Part shown: positions 45,284 through 58,499 of the stretch, piece by piece
Layout: every line of letters starts with the position of its first letter
How positions within the stretch are numbered: position 1 is the first letter of the stretch
From: Adiantum capillus-veneris
Taxonomy: Eukaryota > Streptophyta > Polypodiopsida > Polypodiales > Pteridaceae
Length of the DNA: 59,795 nt
NCBI GenBank assembly: GCA_014529385.2
Contig: JABFUD020000247.1
Span: forward strand, 1 to 59,795
Direction: 5' to 3'
Made by a program: the position numbers and the translations under genes
The notes under the pieces: generated by a model
The model's input: only the letters and a program-made list of their open reading frames with translations
What the model was told of the DNA's origin: nothing
Database searches by the model: none

Positions 45284-45475
45284 TGTTGGGGTATAAAGCC
45301 CAATGTGGTCGCCTAGGTAAGTGGGCGGGCCGCCAAGTATGTACACATATTCTTTTGTAAAAACCTAATAAGAACTCACTATGCTCTACACATTACAATA
45401 GAGCGAGTTCACCATATCTTTGTGCTCTTCTTCTCGCACTCTCTCTCGCGTCGCACTTCCGCTCGTACTCCTTCA
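45284..45475 (+). mobile_element. TE1 5' LTR, third copy (Ty1-copia)
   Basis: A 192-bp LTR that starts TGTTGGGG and ends CCTTCA, two bases before a tRNA-Met PBS. The 3' part is CT rich. It is inserted about 70 bp after the TE2 RNase H remnant. No second LTR is visible downstream, so target-site duplication cannot be tested. Confidence 0.75.
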
Positions 45476-45477
45476 AC

Positions 45478-45490
45478 TGGTATCAGAGCT
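45478..45490 (+). promoter_or_regulatory. TE1 primer-binding site, third copy
   Basis: TGGTATCAGAGCT, complementary to the 3' end of plant initiator tRNA-Met. Confidence 0.85.
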
Positions 45491-46563
45491 CAGATCGAGG
45501 CTCGGGGCAGCATTTGCAGGTAGCCAGAGTCACCTGCTCAGATTGGAGTGAGATTCGATAGGCGAAGACACGGCCCCAATTCCTGTGGGACAGCCCGAGG
45601 GGCTTGGTGTTCTCAGAATTTCATTCTGAGGTCATCTCGGCCACCGTTAGGCTTCGACAAAGATCTGCGCAGGCCATTTTCGACTACGTGGTCTCGGCAG
45701 GTGCAGATCCGACTCTGCAATTTTGGGGTTTCGGCCTACGACTGCAAGTGCTGAGGATATCTGCACTTCCAGAGTGCTGATTTGTGGCTATCTACACAAC
45801 GAAGAACGGCTTACAGTTCTTGGAGGCGTGTCACATACGACACGGACGCACCTACACACAGACTATAGGCGACATCCACCCGTTCATCAGGTAGCTTGTG
45901 TTTGCTGCTTGATATTCCAAATTTCATCGTGACATTGCAGGTACTTTCACATGGGATGTATTGTCAGAGATGATGTATGTCTGTTGAGGGTTTGCTGGCT
46001 GTGAGTCACGAAGCAAACAACCGCCGCAACGACTACAGCATACAGTGGGGAATTCGTGGATGTATGACTTTGTGGGAAGTCTATGTACTGTCAGATTTAT
46101 TGCAGCCTTTGTTGAGGGTCGAGTGAGGTTTTATTGAGCTGGGGGATTCTCGAATGTTGAGATCCTTTCGGTGATATAGGTCTTGGAGCGATCCCTCGAG
46201 CACCCTTAGATAGGCAGCTAGGATGTATTGACTGTGAGTTAGATAGTTGGGATTGCATCTTTGCTTTACTGCCGTTGAGGCATTGTCGCAATCTATGCTT
46301 ACAAGACAGTGAGAGATAGTACAGGTGCAGGACAGGTTTACCCACAGCTTACAGTGTTAGAGAGATAGTGGTTTTTTGAGCTGTTTTTTGGTCTGTTTTT
46401 GAGTACACCAGAGCCATTTTACAAAGGAGACTCTGCCGAAATTTCTGCAGAATCTGAAGCTTTATTGGTTCATTTGACAGGTTGATATTGGTTCAGAGGT
46501 CAGTTTACAGGAGAAACTCTGCCGAATTTTTCCCAGGAAAGTAAACTACTGTGAAGCGTAGCT

Positions 46564-46857
46564 ATGGCTGGATCACAGGACACTGCTCTTTACAATATCA
46601 AGAAGCTGGATGGAACCAATTTCCCATTGTGGAAGAAGCAGATTTGGCATGTGTTGGTACAAAAGAAGCAGATAAAACCTATAAAGCTCAAGGGGATAAA
46701 ACCACAAGATATGGACGAAGATGAATGGAGCAAAATGGATGAATTGGCACTTTCTACCATTATGCTGACTTTGGTAGAAAGCGTTTACTTCAATGTAGCA
46801 GACGAGATGTCGGCTTATCAAGCATGGACAAAGCTGAGTGATCTTTATGAGAAGTAG
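46564..46857 (+). pseudogene. TE1 Gag N-terminal part, third copy
   Basis: Start of the copia Gag: MAGSQDTALYNIKKLDGTNF followed by PLWKKQIW is the classic N-terminal signature (K-L-D-G-x-N-F/Y, W), and AYQAWTKLSDLYEK is a conserved Gag helix. The frame then meets TAG at 46855-46857, directly followed in frame by SAASQVYWLKKL, the normal continuation. The lesion is thus one nonsense codon (probably AAG to TAG) in mid-Gag. It is present in all three copies. Confidence 0.85.
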
Positions 46858-48439
46858 AGTGCAGCTTCACAGGTATACTGGCTTAAGAAGCTTGTTGACT
46901 TGAAGATGAAAGAAGGGACACCTATGTCCAATCATCTGAATGAATTCAACACCATCTACAGTCAGTTGTCAGCTCAAGGTGTCAAGTTTGATGAACCTGT
47001 TAGAGCTATGTTCCTGTTGATCACATTGCCGGAAAGTTGGGACACTTTTCGCACAACTTTGAGTAATTTTGCACCTCCAGATGGTTTGACCATAGCAGGT
47101 GTAGAAGGCAGTCTGCTTACTAAAGAAACCAACAGAAAGACAATGGACAAAGGCAAAGGAACAGCCTTAGTTGTCAGGGGAAGGACCAAAGAAAAGTACA
47201 AAGGTGGAAAGAGGGATCAGTCTCATAGCAAGTCCCGCAGTGCTAAAGGCAAGAGTGACATAGAATGCTACCATTGTGGCAAGAAGGGTCACATGAAAAG
47301 AGACTGTAGAGAATGGAAAGCAGAAAAAGGCAAAGAGAAAGCAGAAGACCATGGTGAGAAGAACAAGTCCTCAGTGAAGATTCAAGAAATAAATGTGACA
47401 AACACTGTTGCAGAGGATGACAGTCTAGTGTCAGGAGATATCTACTTCTTGAAAAATACAATGGACTCAGCTCTTCTTACAGCATCTGATGGAAATGCAC
47501 TGAGTGACTGGATTATAGACTCAGGGGCATCACTTCATGTGTCTCCAAACAAGGAGTGGTTTACCTCTTATGTGACCACTAAAGATCATGTTCGGCTAGG
47601 CAATGGGCAGACATGTGAGATCTTAGGTGTTGGAGATGTTCAATTGAAGGTTCAGAATGGCTCTTCTTTCATGCTGAAGAATGTGAGACATGTTCCCGCA
47701 ATTACAAAGAGCTTGATCAGCACAGGTTTACTTGATGATGCTGCCTACATCACCACTTTTGGACAGAATATGTGGAAGATATCCAAGGGTTCTATGACAG
47801 TAGCACATGGAGTAAAGTCTGGAGGACTTTACATGATTTATGTATCAGATGTCTCTAAAAATGTAATCAATGTAACCGAGCAGCCAAACATTTCTTTGTG
47901 GCATAGCCGGTTAGGACATATGTCCAAGAAAGGAATGGAAATCTTGTCTCGCTCTGGTTATTTGCTTGGCTTGTCATTTAATGATTTTGAATTCTGTGAA
48001 CATTGTCTGTATGGTAAGCAAACACAGCACCCCACATAAGCATAGAAGCAGTAGAAGAGATACACAGTTGGCACTTGTTCATAGTGATTTGTGTGGACCT
48101 ATGCCTAACCTATCTCTAGGGGGAGCTTCTTACTTTATGACATTTATAGATGATTACTCGAGGAAAGTATGGGTTTACTTTCTCAAGCACAAGGATGAAG
48201 CGTTTAGTGTTTTCAAAACGTTTGTGACACTTATGGAGAATCAGAGTGGCAAGAAGCTTAAATGCTTACGCACTGACAATGGTGGAGAGTATGTTTCAAA
48301 GGCCTTTCAGGACTTTTGTGAGTCAAAAGGTATAAAACGTGAACTTACTGCTCCTTACAATCCTCCTCAAAATGGTGTTGCTGAGAGGATGAATAGGACC
48401 ATACAAGAGAAGGTCAACAACTGTTCATCTTATAAATAA
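46858..48439 (+). pseudogene. TE1 Gag C-terminus, protease and integrase, third copy
   Basis: Continues the Gag frame after the amber codon: CCHC knuckle CYHCGKKGHMKRDC, protease WIIDSGASLH, pre-integrase zinc ligands H-H-C-C, and the integrase DD35E core. An extra C near 48032 shifts the frame here only. The integrase ends early at a stop (48437-48439): a segment of about 20-25 residues that normally joins the catalytic core to INK/RSPS is deleted in all copies. Confidence 0.85.
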
Positions 48440-49802
48440 ATCTCCTAGCAAGGTTTTGCAGAAGGATTCAGTGGTGGCAGAGATGGTATGGTCAGGTAAA
48501 ATGCCCTCATACAAGCATCTTAGAGTCTTTGGCTGTGAGGCATATACTCATGTTCCAAAGGAATTTAGGAACAAACTTGAGCCAAAGAGTAGAAAGTGCA
48601 TCTTTCTAGGCTATGGTAATTCTGGTGAGATGGGGTACAGACTTTGGGATCCCGAATCCAAAAAGGTTATCCACAACAATGATGTTCACTTTAATGAAGC
48701 CAAATATCATTCTAAACCAGAGAGGGTTGAGGAGATTAGAAGAGTTGTCTTCCAAGAAGATGGACCTGCACGTGCAAGACAAAATTTCAGGGCTCAAGAG
48801 GAGCAAGGACAGGATAGAGTGGAGCCACAGGTTGTGGCTGAGCCTGAGCCACCTATTTTGCATAGATCTGAACGTATCACGCGACCTCCTGATAGGTTTT
48901 TTCCATCTATGAACTATGTCATGTTGACTGATTGCAATGAGCCTTCATGTTACAAGGAAGCAGTGCAAATGAAGGACTCCGGGATTGGCAATTGGCCATG
49001 CAGTCAGAGATGACAGCTCTGCATAAAAACCAGACATGGAAGCTAGTTAAATTACCACATGGTAAAAAGGCTCTACCTTGTAAATGGGTTTATAGGTATA
49101 AGATCACCGCTCATGATAGTCAGCCAAAGTACAAAGCAAGGCTTGTTTCCAAGGGCTTTAAGCAAGAACAAGGCATTTACTTTGATGAAGTCTTCTCTCC
49201 GGTGGTCAAGATGACTACATTGAGATGCTTTCTTGCATTGGTTGCCATATTAGATTTGGTGTTGCACCAAATGGATGTCAAGACAGCGTTCTTGCATGGT
49301 GATTTAGATGTGGAAATTTACATGCAGCAGCCAAAAGGGTTTGTTGAGAAAGGCAAGGAAGATTTGGTGTGCCAGTTGTTAAAGAGTCTTTATGGCTTAA
49401 AACAATCACCGAGGGCATGGTACCATAAGTTCCACAATTTTATGCTTTCTCAAGGCTACAAACGTAGTGAGTTCGATCACTGTCTATATACAAAGAAGGC
49501 TAAGGATGGCAGTTGGCTGATCCTTATTTTGTATGTGGATGACATGTTGATTGCTGGCAAGCACTTGGAAGAAATTTCAGCTTTGAAGTCAAAGATGGCA
49601 AAATCGTTTGACATGAAAGACATGGGTGAGGCAAGTCATATACTTGGTATGCGCATTGAGAGAGACAGATCAAAGAAGTTGATTTGGTTATCTCAAACAG
49701 AGTATATTGACAAGGTTTTGCAACGTTTCAATAGGGAGAAGGGAAAGGCATTGAGTGTTCCATTGCCACCATATGTGAAACTTAGCAAACAAGATTTTCC
49801 TG
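48417..49802 (+). pseudogene. TE1 integrase C-terminal part and reverse transcriptase, third copy
   Basis: In the frame following the deletion it starts TVHLINKSPS and continues with HLRVFGCEAYTHVP, typical of the integrase C-terminal region. RT follows: KWVYRYKI, KARLVSKGFKQ, QMDVKTAFLHGDL, SLYGLKQSPRAW and the catalytic YVDD at 49532-49543. A one-base deletion near 48985 breaks the frame in this copy only. A frameshift at about 49802, shared by all copies, separates RT from RNase H. Confidence 0.85.
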
Positions 49803-50181
49803 GTCTGAGGAAGAACAGGCTGAAATGGATAAGATTCCATATGCGTCTGCAGTGGGTAGTTTGATGTATGCAATGATTGCTACTCGCCCAGACATTGCAT
49901 TTGCAGTGGGAGTAGTAAGTCGATACATGTCAAACCCAGGCAAGAAACATTGGGAGGCAGTGAAAGGAATATTGAGATACATGAAAGCTACAAAGAGTAT
50001 GCGCATATGCTATGGGAGTCAGGAGCTAAGTGTAAAGGGTTTTATAGACTCAGATTATGTAGGTGACTTAGACAACCGAAGGTCTACGTCAGGGTATGTC
50101 TTTACATTGGCTGGTGGAGCAGTATCATGGCGTTCTAGATTACAAGATTGTGTTACTCAGTCTACTACAGAGGCTAAATAT
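49803..50181 (+). pseudogene. TE1 RNase H, truncated, third copy
   Basis: YASAVGSLMYAMIATRPDIA, HWEAVKGILRYMKATKSM, GFIDSDYVGDLDNRRSTSGY and QSTTEAKY define copia RNase H up to the conserved TEAEY-like motif. There the element stops and minisatellite sequence begins. The rest of RNase H, the polypurine tract and the 3' LTR are missing. Confidence 0.85.
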
Positions 50182-50457
50182 CCCCGCACACATACACATA
50201 TTCCCACACATCGTCTTCCTCTCTTCCACATACATAACCACAGTGAAATCTGTTATCTTGCTGTCTCTCTCTTGAAAATACATGCACATATTCCCACACA
50301 TCGTCTTCCTCACTTCCAGATACATAACCACAATGAAATCTGTTATCTTGTTGTCTCTCTCTTGAAAATACGTGCACATATTTCCATACATCGTCTTCCT
50401 CTCTTCCACATACATAAACACAGTGAAATCTGTTATCTTTCTCTCTCCTCTCTCTAA
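50182..50457 (+). repeat. 90-bp minisatellite capping TE1, third copy
   Basis: Same three 90-bp units in frame with RNase H, followed by the CT/TATC tract to about 50512. Confidence 0.95.
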
Positions 50458-50468
50458 AAAACAGTTAT

Positions 50469-50513
<45 letters not shown>

Positions 50514-50958
50514 TGTATTTGCTATCTCTCTCTTGAAAATACATGCTCATGTATGTGTGCGTCTGTGTTATCTATGTGTATGTATGTATATTTGTGTTAT
50601 TTCATTGTAATACTCATACATAATGCAGATACACAATTACACTTAATTATGATATGCACACATAGTATATATACATACATAAATATCACAAATAACTAAC
50701 ACATTGTAATACTAGTAAAATTGAATGGAAGACTTACTTGCGTGATCTGTTAAAGTCGATTCTTGTAGCGAGTTCTGGATGTATGCTGAGCTGATTTTCC
50801 TCTAATCCATTTGTAGATATGATTGTAACTTCTGTTTCTAAAAAATAGTAGTGTTGTTTAGTGATACACCTAATGGACATAAATGGTTTAAACTAGGATA
50901 TGTAGACCAAAAATACGTGTATTTCTTTGGATGAATATATACACTTTTTGGTGACCCT

Positions 50959-53625
50959 TACCACAAGTGGTGGACCTTGAGACCAATGGACTATAAGGAC
51001 CTCCAAACAATACCTTGTACACTCAATCCTTCTTGGTATCTAGGTTGGACAAGTGGTGGACCTTGTTCAAATTCTCTAACCACTCTCTCTAACATGGTGA
51101 CATAATTTAGGTGTGATAAATTCATATCTATGCAAACTAATATCAGTTTAGGCTTGTTAATTTGAATTTGTTTGAATTTATGTACAATATAATGATTTGA
51201 GGTTTGCATATTTGAATTTAGGTGGTATAATGATATCTTTTTGTGGTAAACTTGAATTTAAAATCAATTTTGCGTGGAATATTTTAAATTTAAGTAGTAA
51301 AATTTAAATTTTTATAAAAAAATTTGAATTTTAAAATTTGGGCGGGATAGTTTAAAATTTAGGCGGGATATTTAAGATTTGGGAGGGATATTTTAAATTT
51401 AGGCGGGAAGGTTTTGAATTTATAGCGAGATCTCCCTTACATAAGAGAGTATAGGTTGGACAAGTGGTGGACCTTCAAGCTAGAGCATCCATGCTACTGG
51501 ACATGATAGGTAGGGAATCTAGTTGAATATTGTATGTATAATATATATGTAATAGATCTAGCTTGGACAAGTGGTGGACCTTGGAATAAAACCCCATGTA
51601 AAACATATCATGCACATTCCAAGTGGTCAAAAAAAATATCATTTAGAATATAGCCTTATAGGTTGGACAAGTGGTGGACCTTAACACCCAGATATTCTTC
51701 ATATAATGACATAGAGTGGAAAACTGGTGAATCTTGAGACCAAACCATGCTACTAGCGATAATAGCTTGGACAAGTGGTGGACCTTGAAAGTAAACCCCC
51801 CATCTACGAAATATCGTGGGTTTAAGGTATTTCGATGGAGCCTAGCATCTTGGAGACATCGTGCATCTTGCTTCTCTTCATGTTTCAATGGAGCCTATGT
51901 TGGACAAATGGTGGAGCATCCTTCTCTCCATGTTTCAATGGACCCTAGCTTGGACAAGTGGTGGACCTTTACTTCTCTCTATTATTCAATAGAGTTAGCT
52001 TGGACAAGTGGTGGACCTTGGAACCAAACCCCCATTTAAAACCTATCATGGTCACTCCAAGTGGTGACAAAGAATAACCTTTAAGATATAGCCTTATAGG
52101 TTGGACAAGTGGTGGACCTTAACACCCTAATATTCTTAATATAATGACATAGAGTGAAAAAGTGGTGAATCTTGAGACAAAACCACTCATGCTACTAGCA
52201 CTAATAGCTGGGACAAGTGGTGGACCTTGAACGTAAACCCCCATGTTTCAATAGAGTTAGCTTCGACAAATGGTGGAGCATCCTTCTCTCCATGTTTCAA
52301 TGGACCCTAGCTTGGACAAGTGGTGGACCTTTGTTTCTCTCTATGTTTCAATAGAGTTAGCTTGGACAAGTGGTGGACCTTGGAACCAAACCCCCATGTA
52401 AAACCTATCATGGTCACTCTAAGTGGTAATAAAGAATAACCTTTAAGATGTAGCCTTATAGGTTGGACAAGTGGTGGACCTTAACACGCGCATATTCTTA
52501 ATATAATGACATAGAGTGGAAAAGTGGTGAATCTTGAGACCAAACCACTCAAGCTACTAGCAATAATAGCTTGGACAAGTGGTGGACCTTGACTGTAAAC
52601 CCCTCATCTACGACATATCGTGGGTTTAATGTTTTTCGATGGAGCCTAGCATCTTGGAGACATGGTGCACCTTGATTCTCCTCATGTTTCAATGGAGCCT
52701 ACCTTGGACAAATGGTGGAGCATCCTTCTCTCCATGTTTCAATGGACCCTAGCTTAGACAAGGGGTGGACCTTTGCTTCTCTCTATGTTTCAATAGAGTT
52801 AGCTTGGACAAGTGGTGGACCTTGGAACCAAACCCCCATGTAAAACCTATCATGGTCACTCCAAGTAGTAAGAAAGAATAACCTTTAAGATGTAGCCTTA
52901 TAGGTTGGACAAGTGGTGGACCTTAACACCCACATATTCTTAATAAAAGTGGTGAATCTTGAGACCAAACCACTCAGGCTACTAGCAATAATAGCATGGA
53001 CAAGTGGTGGACCTTGAATGTAAACCCCTCATCTATGAAATATCGTGGGTTTAATGTATTTGGATGGAGCCTAGCATCTTGGAGACATGGTGCAGCTTGC
53101 TTCTCGTCATGTTTCAATGGATCCTATCTTGGACAAATGGTGGAGCATCCTTCTCTCCATGTTTCAATGGACCCTAGCTTGGACAAGTGGTGGACCTTTG
53201 TTTCTCTCTATGTTTCAATACAGTTAGCTTGGACAAGTGGTGGACCTTGGAACCAAACCCCCATGTAAAACCTATCATGGTCACTCCAAGTGGTAATAAA
53301 GAATAACCTTTAAGATGTAGCCTTATAGGTTGGACAAGTGGTGGACCTTAACACGCGCATATTTTTAATATAATGACATAGAGTGGAAAAGTGGTGAATC
53401 TTGAGACCAAACCACTCAGGCTACTAGCAATAATAGCTTGGACAAGTGTGGACCTTGAATGTAAACCCCTCATCTACGACATATCGTGGGTTTAATGTTT
53501 TTCGATGGAGCCTAGCATCTTGGAGACATGGTGCACCTTGCTTCTCCTCATGTTTCAATGGAGCTTACCTTGGACAAATGGTGGAGTATCCTTCTCTCCA
53601 TGTTTCAATGGACCCTAGCTTATAC
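50959..53625 (+). repeat. Array of the TTGGACAAGTGGTGGACCTT 20-mer, third copy
   Basis: Cores near 51044, 51456, 51563, 51663, 51767, 51951, 52000, 52101, 52312, 52361, 52462, 52570, 52802, 52905, 53176, 53228 and 53329, with variants near 50963, 52210, 52755, 52995 and 53437. The same higher-order pattern as in the right arm, without that arm's substitution patch. Confidence 0.9.
51337..51410. repeat. Four phased TTTRGGMGGGAWA elements, third copy
   Basis: Same four elements and spacing as 28316-28389. Confidence 0.7.
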
Positions 53626-55912
53626 ACTCAATTGCAACACCACACGAGGGAGACACGAACAATGGAAAGAAACATAGAACTCACAGTACTCAATTGTAGC
53701 GTACACTCAATTTCATTATCTAAAACTTAGGTCAAAAGTTACAAAAATTGGCTTTTATACCTTAGCCAAGATCTAAAGAATGGATTCCTAGCTATTTGGG
53801 TTCAATGATAAGGCTAAGAGATTGCACATAATTACAAAATTGGAAGCCCTTGGTCCCTTTACACTCTTTGATAGTCAATGATAATACAACAACTTTGGAC
53901 TTTTACGGGATTTTTCATTAATACATAAATCTGTGATACAATCAATGAGGGTAAAAATAAGAATGATGTCCTTTTGTTAGCTGAGCAGCTAACAATAGTT
54001 CTGAAATTGACCATCTAAGGAAACATCCCGAACAACAAAAAAGGGATGCAGACTAGTGGCAATATGAAGTGCTAAAGCTGATGCAAGAGCAAGAAACAAT
54101 GAGCACTACAAGAAAACCATCAAAGCAATGGAGCGGGAGACTGAGGAATTAAAACTTTTTACCTCTAACTTAAATGAAACATATCTCTGACTCTGAAGGA
54201 GTTATAGATGTTGGTAAAACAATCCATTCTGGATAGACTCACATACCAATCGCTAGTAGACATCACTGACTTAGAAGGAAACATATCTCTAAATCTAGAG
54301 GAGATATAGATGTTGGTCAAAAACATGAAAAGTAACTTGAAGGACTAGGCCACCAGATACACTAGTACTTTGGCTTGCCAAACACTTGTGGAGCACCTAC
54401 ATGCCTGTCAAGATGAAGAGGAGGATGATGTCATTGTTGAACTATTATCAATAAGTAGGCAATTGAGGTGAAAGACAAGGACAACATAGTGCAATGAGAG
54501 TGAAAGAAAAGCTCACACTCATGAGGAATTAGGAGTGCAAGAGAGTAGTAGTCACAAGAGCTTATGTTTGTAGTAAAACAAAGGGAAGAGATCATAACGA
54601 GTGAGAGTGCTTTGTAGCATGCCAAACTGGAGATGCAGTAGTAGCCCCATATAATCATGAGCGAGCGAGCGAGAGAGGATACACACCCTCGCATCTCACA
54701 TACAAACAGAATAGGAGCACATCTCTACTCCTCACTTATATCAAAGAAAAAATGCCACCCATTGCCTTGATTGTAGGCTTTACAATTGTCATGGGATGCA
54801 TGATTTACTTTTCAAAGTTTCTTTTAGTGACAACCAGGTGTCTGAACTAAAATGAACTAATGCAATCCCAATCGAAGAAAAGAATCTACTTATTAATTGA
54901 AAACCACCCCTCAAGGTCATGATCATGAGATGAGCATTCTTAGGATTGTATTGCAAGTGACAAGTTCGGGGAGGAGAGGTTGCAGTGTCTCCGGGAAAAA
55001 CCATTTTCCCAAACATACAAAATTCCTTTTCTTGAATTTGCCAAGAGGATATTTTTAAAAAGTAGGTTTTTTTTTAAACATATTTTGGGGCGGAATTTCT
55101 CCTTTTGCACTTGCTCTCAACCGGCATTTTTGAAATTGAAAACGGCACGATATTAAGTTGAGACACATTCTTCTACACTGGTCTTTTAATAATGGCAAGG
55201 TTGCAACACGTCAAATTATGAAAAGACAACAAAAGTGTGTGTCCCATTGCTTGTGTAGGCGTGTGTGTGTTGGAAGAAAGAAAATGGATGGCCATGCTTT
55301 TGATAAAAGACGGTGGACATAAATGACCAGAAGTCCCATCAGCCATTTGCTCCCCCTTCTAGAACATGAAAGCCTCAAAATTCAAATCGTTTCAAACTTT
55401 CTCCATGCGGCAAGCACCCAATTAAAAATTTAGTCGTTTCAAACTTTGTTGAGTCCTTTCTCCAAATGACAATGCTCATCATGTCTTGTTATGAGCATTT
55501 ATTCTTCAAGATACACAATCAGCAACCTATCTTAATTTCACTGGTCCATGAGTCAATCTTCACATGTGCAATGTAGATCATGCTCTTTAGGCGGACTCAC
55601 ACGGGAGGTGTAAGATGTAAGCTTTGATTGAAGGGACATTTTGACGTGATTGTAGCTCATGCACACATGTTAATGATGTAAATGGGACTCTGGAGGGGTA
55701 AGACATAAGGATTGATTGAAGGGACATTTTCATGTGATTCGAGCTCATGCACACATGTAAATCATCATCATGCAGGCCTTAAATTTGGAGGCCATTTTGG
55801 ACGTCATTGGCATTTTGGGCATCAAATGAAGGCTAGAACGGTCAGCAAAGGCTTCACCGTGAAGCTTTCTTACTAGGGGCAAGGTGTCATTAGAATCCCA
55901 AGTATAAGGAGT

Positions 55913-55913
<1 letters not shown>

Positions 55914-55967
<54 letters not shown>

Positions 55968-56004
55968 GTATGTATATATATATTATTATATATATAATAT
56001 ATAA
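55914..56004. repeat. (GT)n(TA)n microsatellite, third copy
   Basis: Compound GT/TA repeat; the GTC interruption seen near 32903 in the right arm is absent here. Confidence 0.95.
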
Positions 56005-56983
56005 ATGTGTTGTAACTTGTGTATTTTTATTATCTCAAGGTTAGATACTTCAAAATACTATGCAATTTTGAATATGAGCTCTTTCATGTTTCAAATGTTT
56101 ATTATGAATGCATGCATGTGTAGAGGTGTCACTTGTTAGATTGTAGTGACATAGTATCGTACAATGTTAAGCGTCATTTGAACTGCACAATTCAAAAATC
56201 GATTGACGCCCAACTTTTATAGGCTGAGTGTAATTTGAAGCTCGATAAATGTAGACTAGGAGTCGTATATATTTAACCAAAATCTAAGGGAGGGAGTCAA
56301 CTTTAAGGCTTGATGTAATGGGAGGGGATACTTCAAACTCGGACTGCAAGGTCACTAGTTCAAATCTTGAAGTCACGTCTCTTTTTTTTTTGCTGGTCAG
56401 GTTTGTTGTACCTCGTTTTTTGCACGGCCGTGTTTAGTGCTCCTCGAGATCCCGTCCCCCCAACCCAAACTGTCGATCCAATTACTCCCTCTCGCATTAA
56501 AGATGGGTGTTACTTAGTGCCAAGGGGGGTACATTTTGCACATCCAACTGCACCTCAAAGAGGTGCAATTAGCGGAGGAAGGAGGGGGGTCTTGAAAATA
56601 GTTAACCCTCCTAGTGTGGAGTCCTTAGTAATGATTTTTTTTGGACTACACAAGGAGTCCTTAGTGACTAGTTGATTTTTGGGTGCAAAATCTGGACCAT
56701 TGGAAAAAGCTTCTCCATCAACGCCACATGACAAGCTAATGATAATTTTGAATTATTTTGTAGGCCCTTGCGAGAGAGTGTTGACATTTGTGTACCAATG
56801 TGTTAAAGAGGGACATTGAGTTTTATTATTTTTTATGCCTTTGAAAGGTATTGTAACGTAAATATGGTGGCGTGCTTCTACTCTGTTGCTTAAGAACGTA
56901 GGAGTTTCTGAGGTTTTCGCGAGGCCTACGTCCCATCTGAGGTGCGTTGAAACCTTCTTTTTTTTTTGTGAAGCTCCAAAGCG

Positions 56984-57214
56984 TGATTATTGTCTAAGGA
57001 GGAATGGCAATTATTGTCTAATCTAAAGTCCGATTATTGTCTAAGGAGACTTGCGATTATTGTCTAAGAAGGAAAAGCTTGAGGGAGAGCCTTTATTTTC
57101 TCTTTAAAGCCTTTTTGCCTTTCATTATCTTTGGTGATTATTACCCGAGTGATTATTATCTTTGGTGATTATTATTCGAGTGAATATTATTGTTGGTGAT
57201 TATTATCCGAGTGT
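56984..57214 (+). repeat. LINE 5' UTR tandem repeats, third copy
   Basis: Same repeats as 33971-34201. Confidence 0.7.
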
Positions 57215-57424
57215 ATCATCTTTTTGTAACCCTTTGTGTAACTTGGCGTCGGTGAGGCTTGTTACCGCGCCATGGCGAGCTCCTCTAAGCCGTCCTATGC
57301 CGAAGCAGTGTCAGGCAAAGAACGGTCCGACGCTCTCAAGGCTATCGAGCCGACCGGCGACCTTGTGAAACCGGGCGCCAAAGATAGCGATCAAAGCTCC
57401 CTTACTAATTTGGGTAAGGAGTAA

Positions 57425-58499
57425 CTGAAACAAAGAAAGATGTGGGTGGAAAAAGACTTAGCGGCAATCCTGGGTGCACTGTCATTGAACAAAAGGTGGC
57501 GCGAGGATTCGACGTCGCAGGAGGATGCTCTGAAGTGGCCAAAAGGGATAGAGCTTTCCAAGCACTTAAGAAGGTGCTCCCGCAGTGTGTCGAGGTGGAA
57601 GATGCCGTTACGGTGGTTGTTCCCCCTGCCATAGTGAAAAAACAACTTGCGGAGGTTGCAAATTCCACTCTAGTCTTCGAGTTTATGGGGAGAGTTCCCA
57701 ATAGAATTGAGCTCTGTAATTGGCTTTGTAGTCCACTGGTGTTGAATCAACACAACTCAGTAATATTCACCCAGTATATAGCAAAAAGATTCATGCCAGT
57801 TCAGTTCAACGACAGTGTAATGGTTGAGAAGGTTTTGGCGAAAAGCTCGCTGTTCTTCAATCGTGTGTCGGTGTGCTCCCTTGGGATCCTCTGTTTGAAT
57901 CTAATGAGGCATTCAAGGATCTCTCCCCAGTATGGGTGGAGTTTGGCAACCTCCCAGTATGGCTTAGGAAGAACTTGAAGGACCTCGCAGCTTGGCTTGG
58001 TGATTCATTGTTTGTCCCATCTGCCAGAGCCTCGGGGGTAGCAGCAAACAAGGCCTGTATCTGGTGGGATCTGAGGAAGCCACAACCAAAGAACTTGGTG
58101 GTGAATGTTGACGCAGGGCTAAAGATCATTCCTCTTAACTTTAACACCTTCTTCAGGGCCTGCTTCAAATGCAACAAATTCGGGCATTATGCGAGGGCGT
58201 GTCCCGCTGAGGTGCTAAAGCCTACAGAGGAGAGAAGCAAATCACAGGTTACCCCACAGTGTGGCACGAATGCAATAGTTCCAACAAAGAAGCCTACTGA
58301 AGATCTTGGCAAGGCAGAGGGTGGGAAAAATAAAATCAACTCAAATAAAGATGTGGAGAAACAAGATCATGGCAACCGGGGTAAGGGCAAGACCACCCAA
58401 AGCTACTGCTTTTCATCCACCGCTCAGCAAAGAACGGCCACCCCAGTAATGCAGAAGATCGTGATGTCTCCAACTATTAGGTCAAAAGATGAGGGCTAG
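57425..58499 (+). pseudogene. LINE ORF1, third copy
   Basis: Same as 34412-35486, with identical shared slips and the knuckle at about 58161-58202. Confidence 0.8.

Noticed and set aside
46855-46857. TAG in gag as programmed readthrough
   Set aside because: It lies in mid-Gag, not at a gag-pol border, and has no evident stimulatory structure. A simple nonsense mutation fits better.
50959-53625. 20-mer array as a CRISPR-like repeat-spacer array
   Set aside because: Eukaryotic context, irregular spacing, related flanks within the higher-order units and no associated genes.
51734-53730. Open frames of 90-101 codons in the array (for example with MDKWWTLNVNPSS)
   Set aside because: They follow the repeat, recur with each unit and contain repeat-encoded peptides only; no protein family is recognised.
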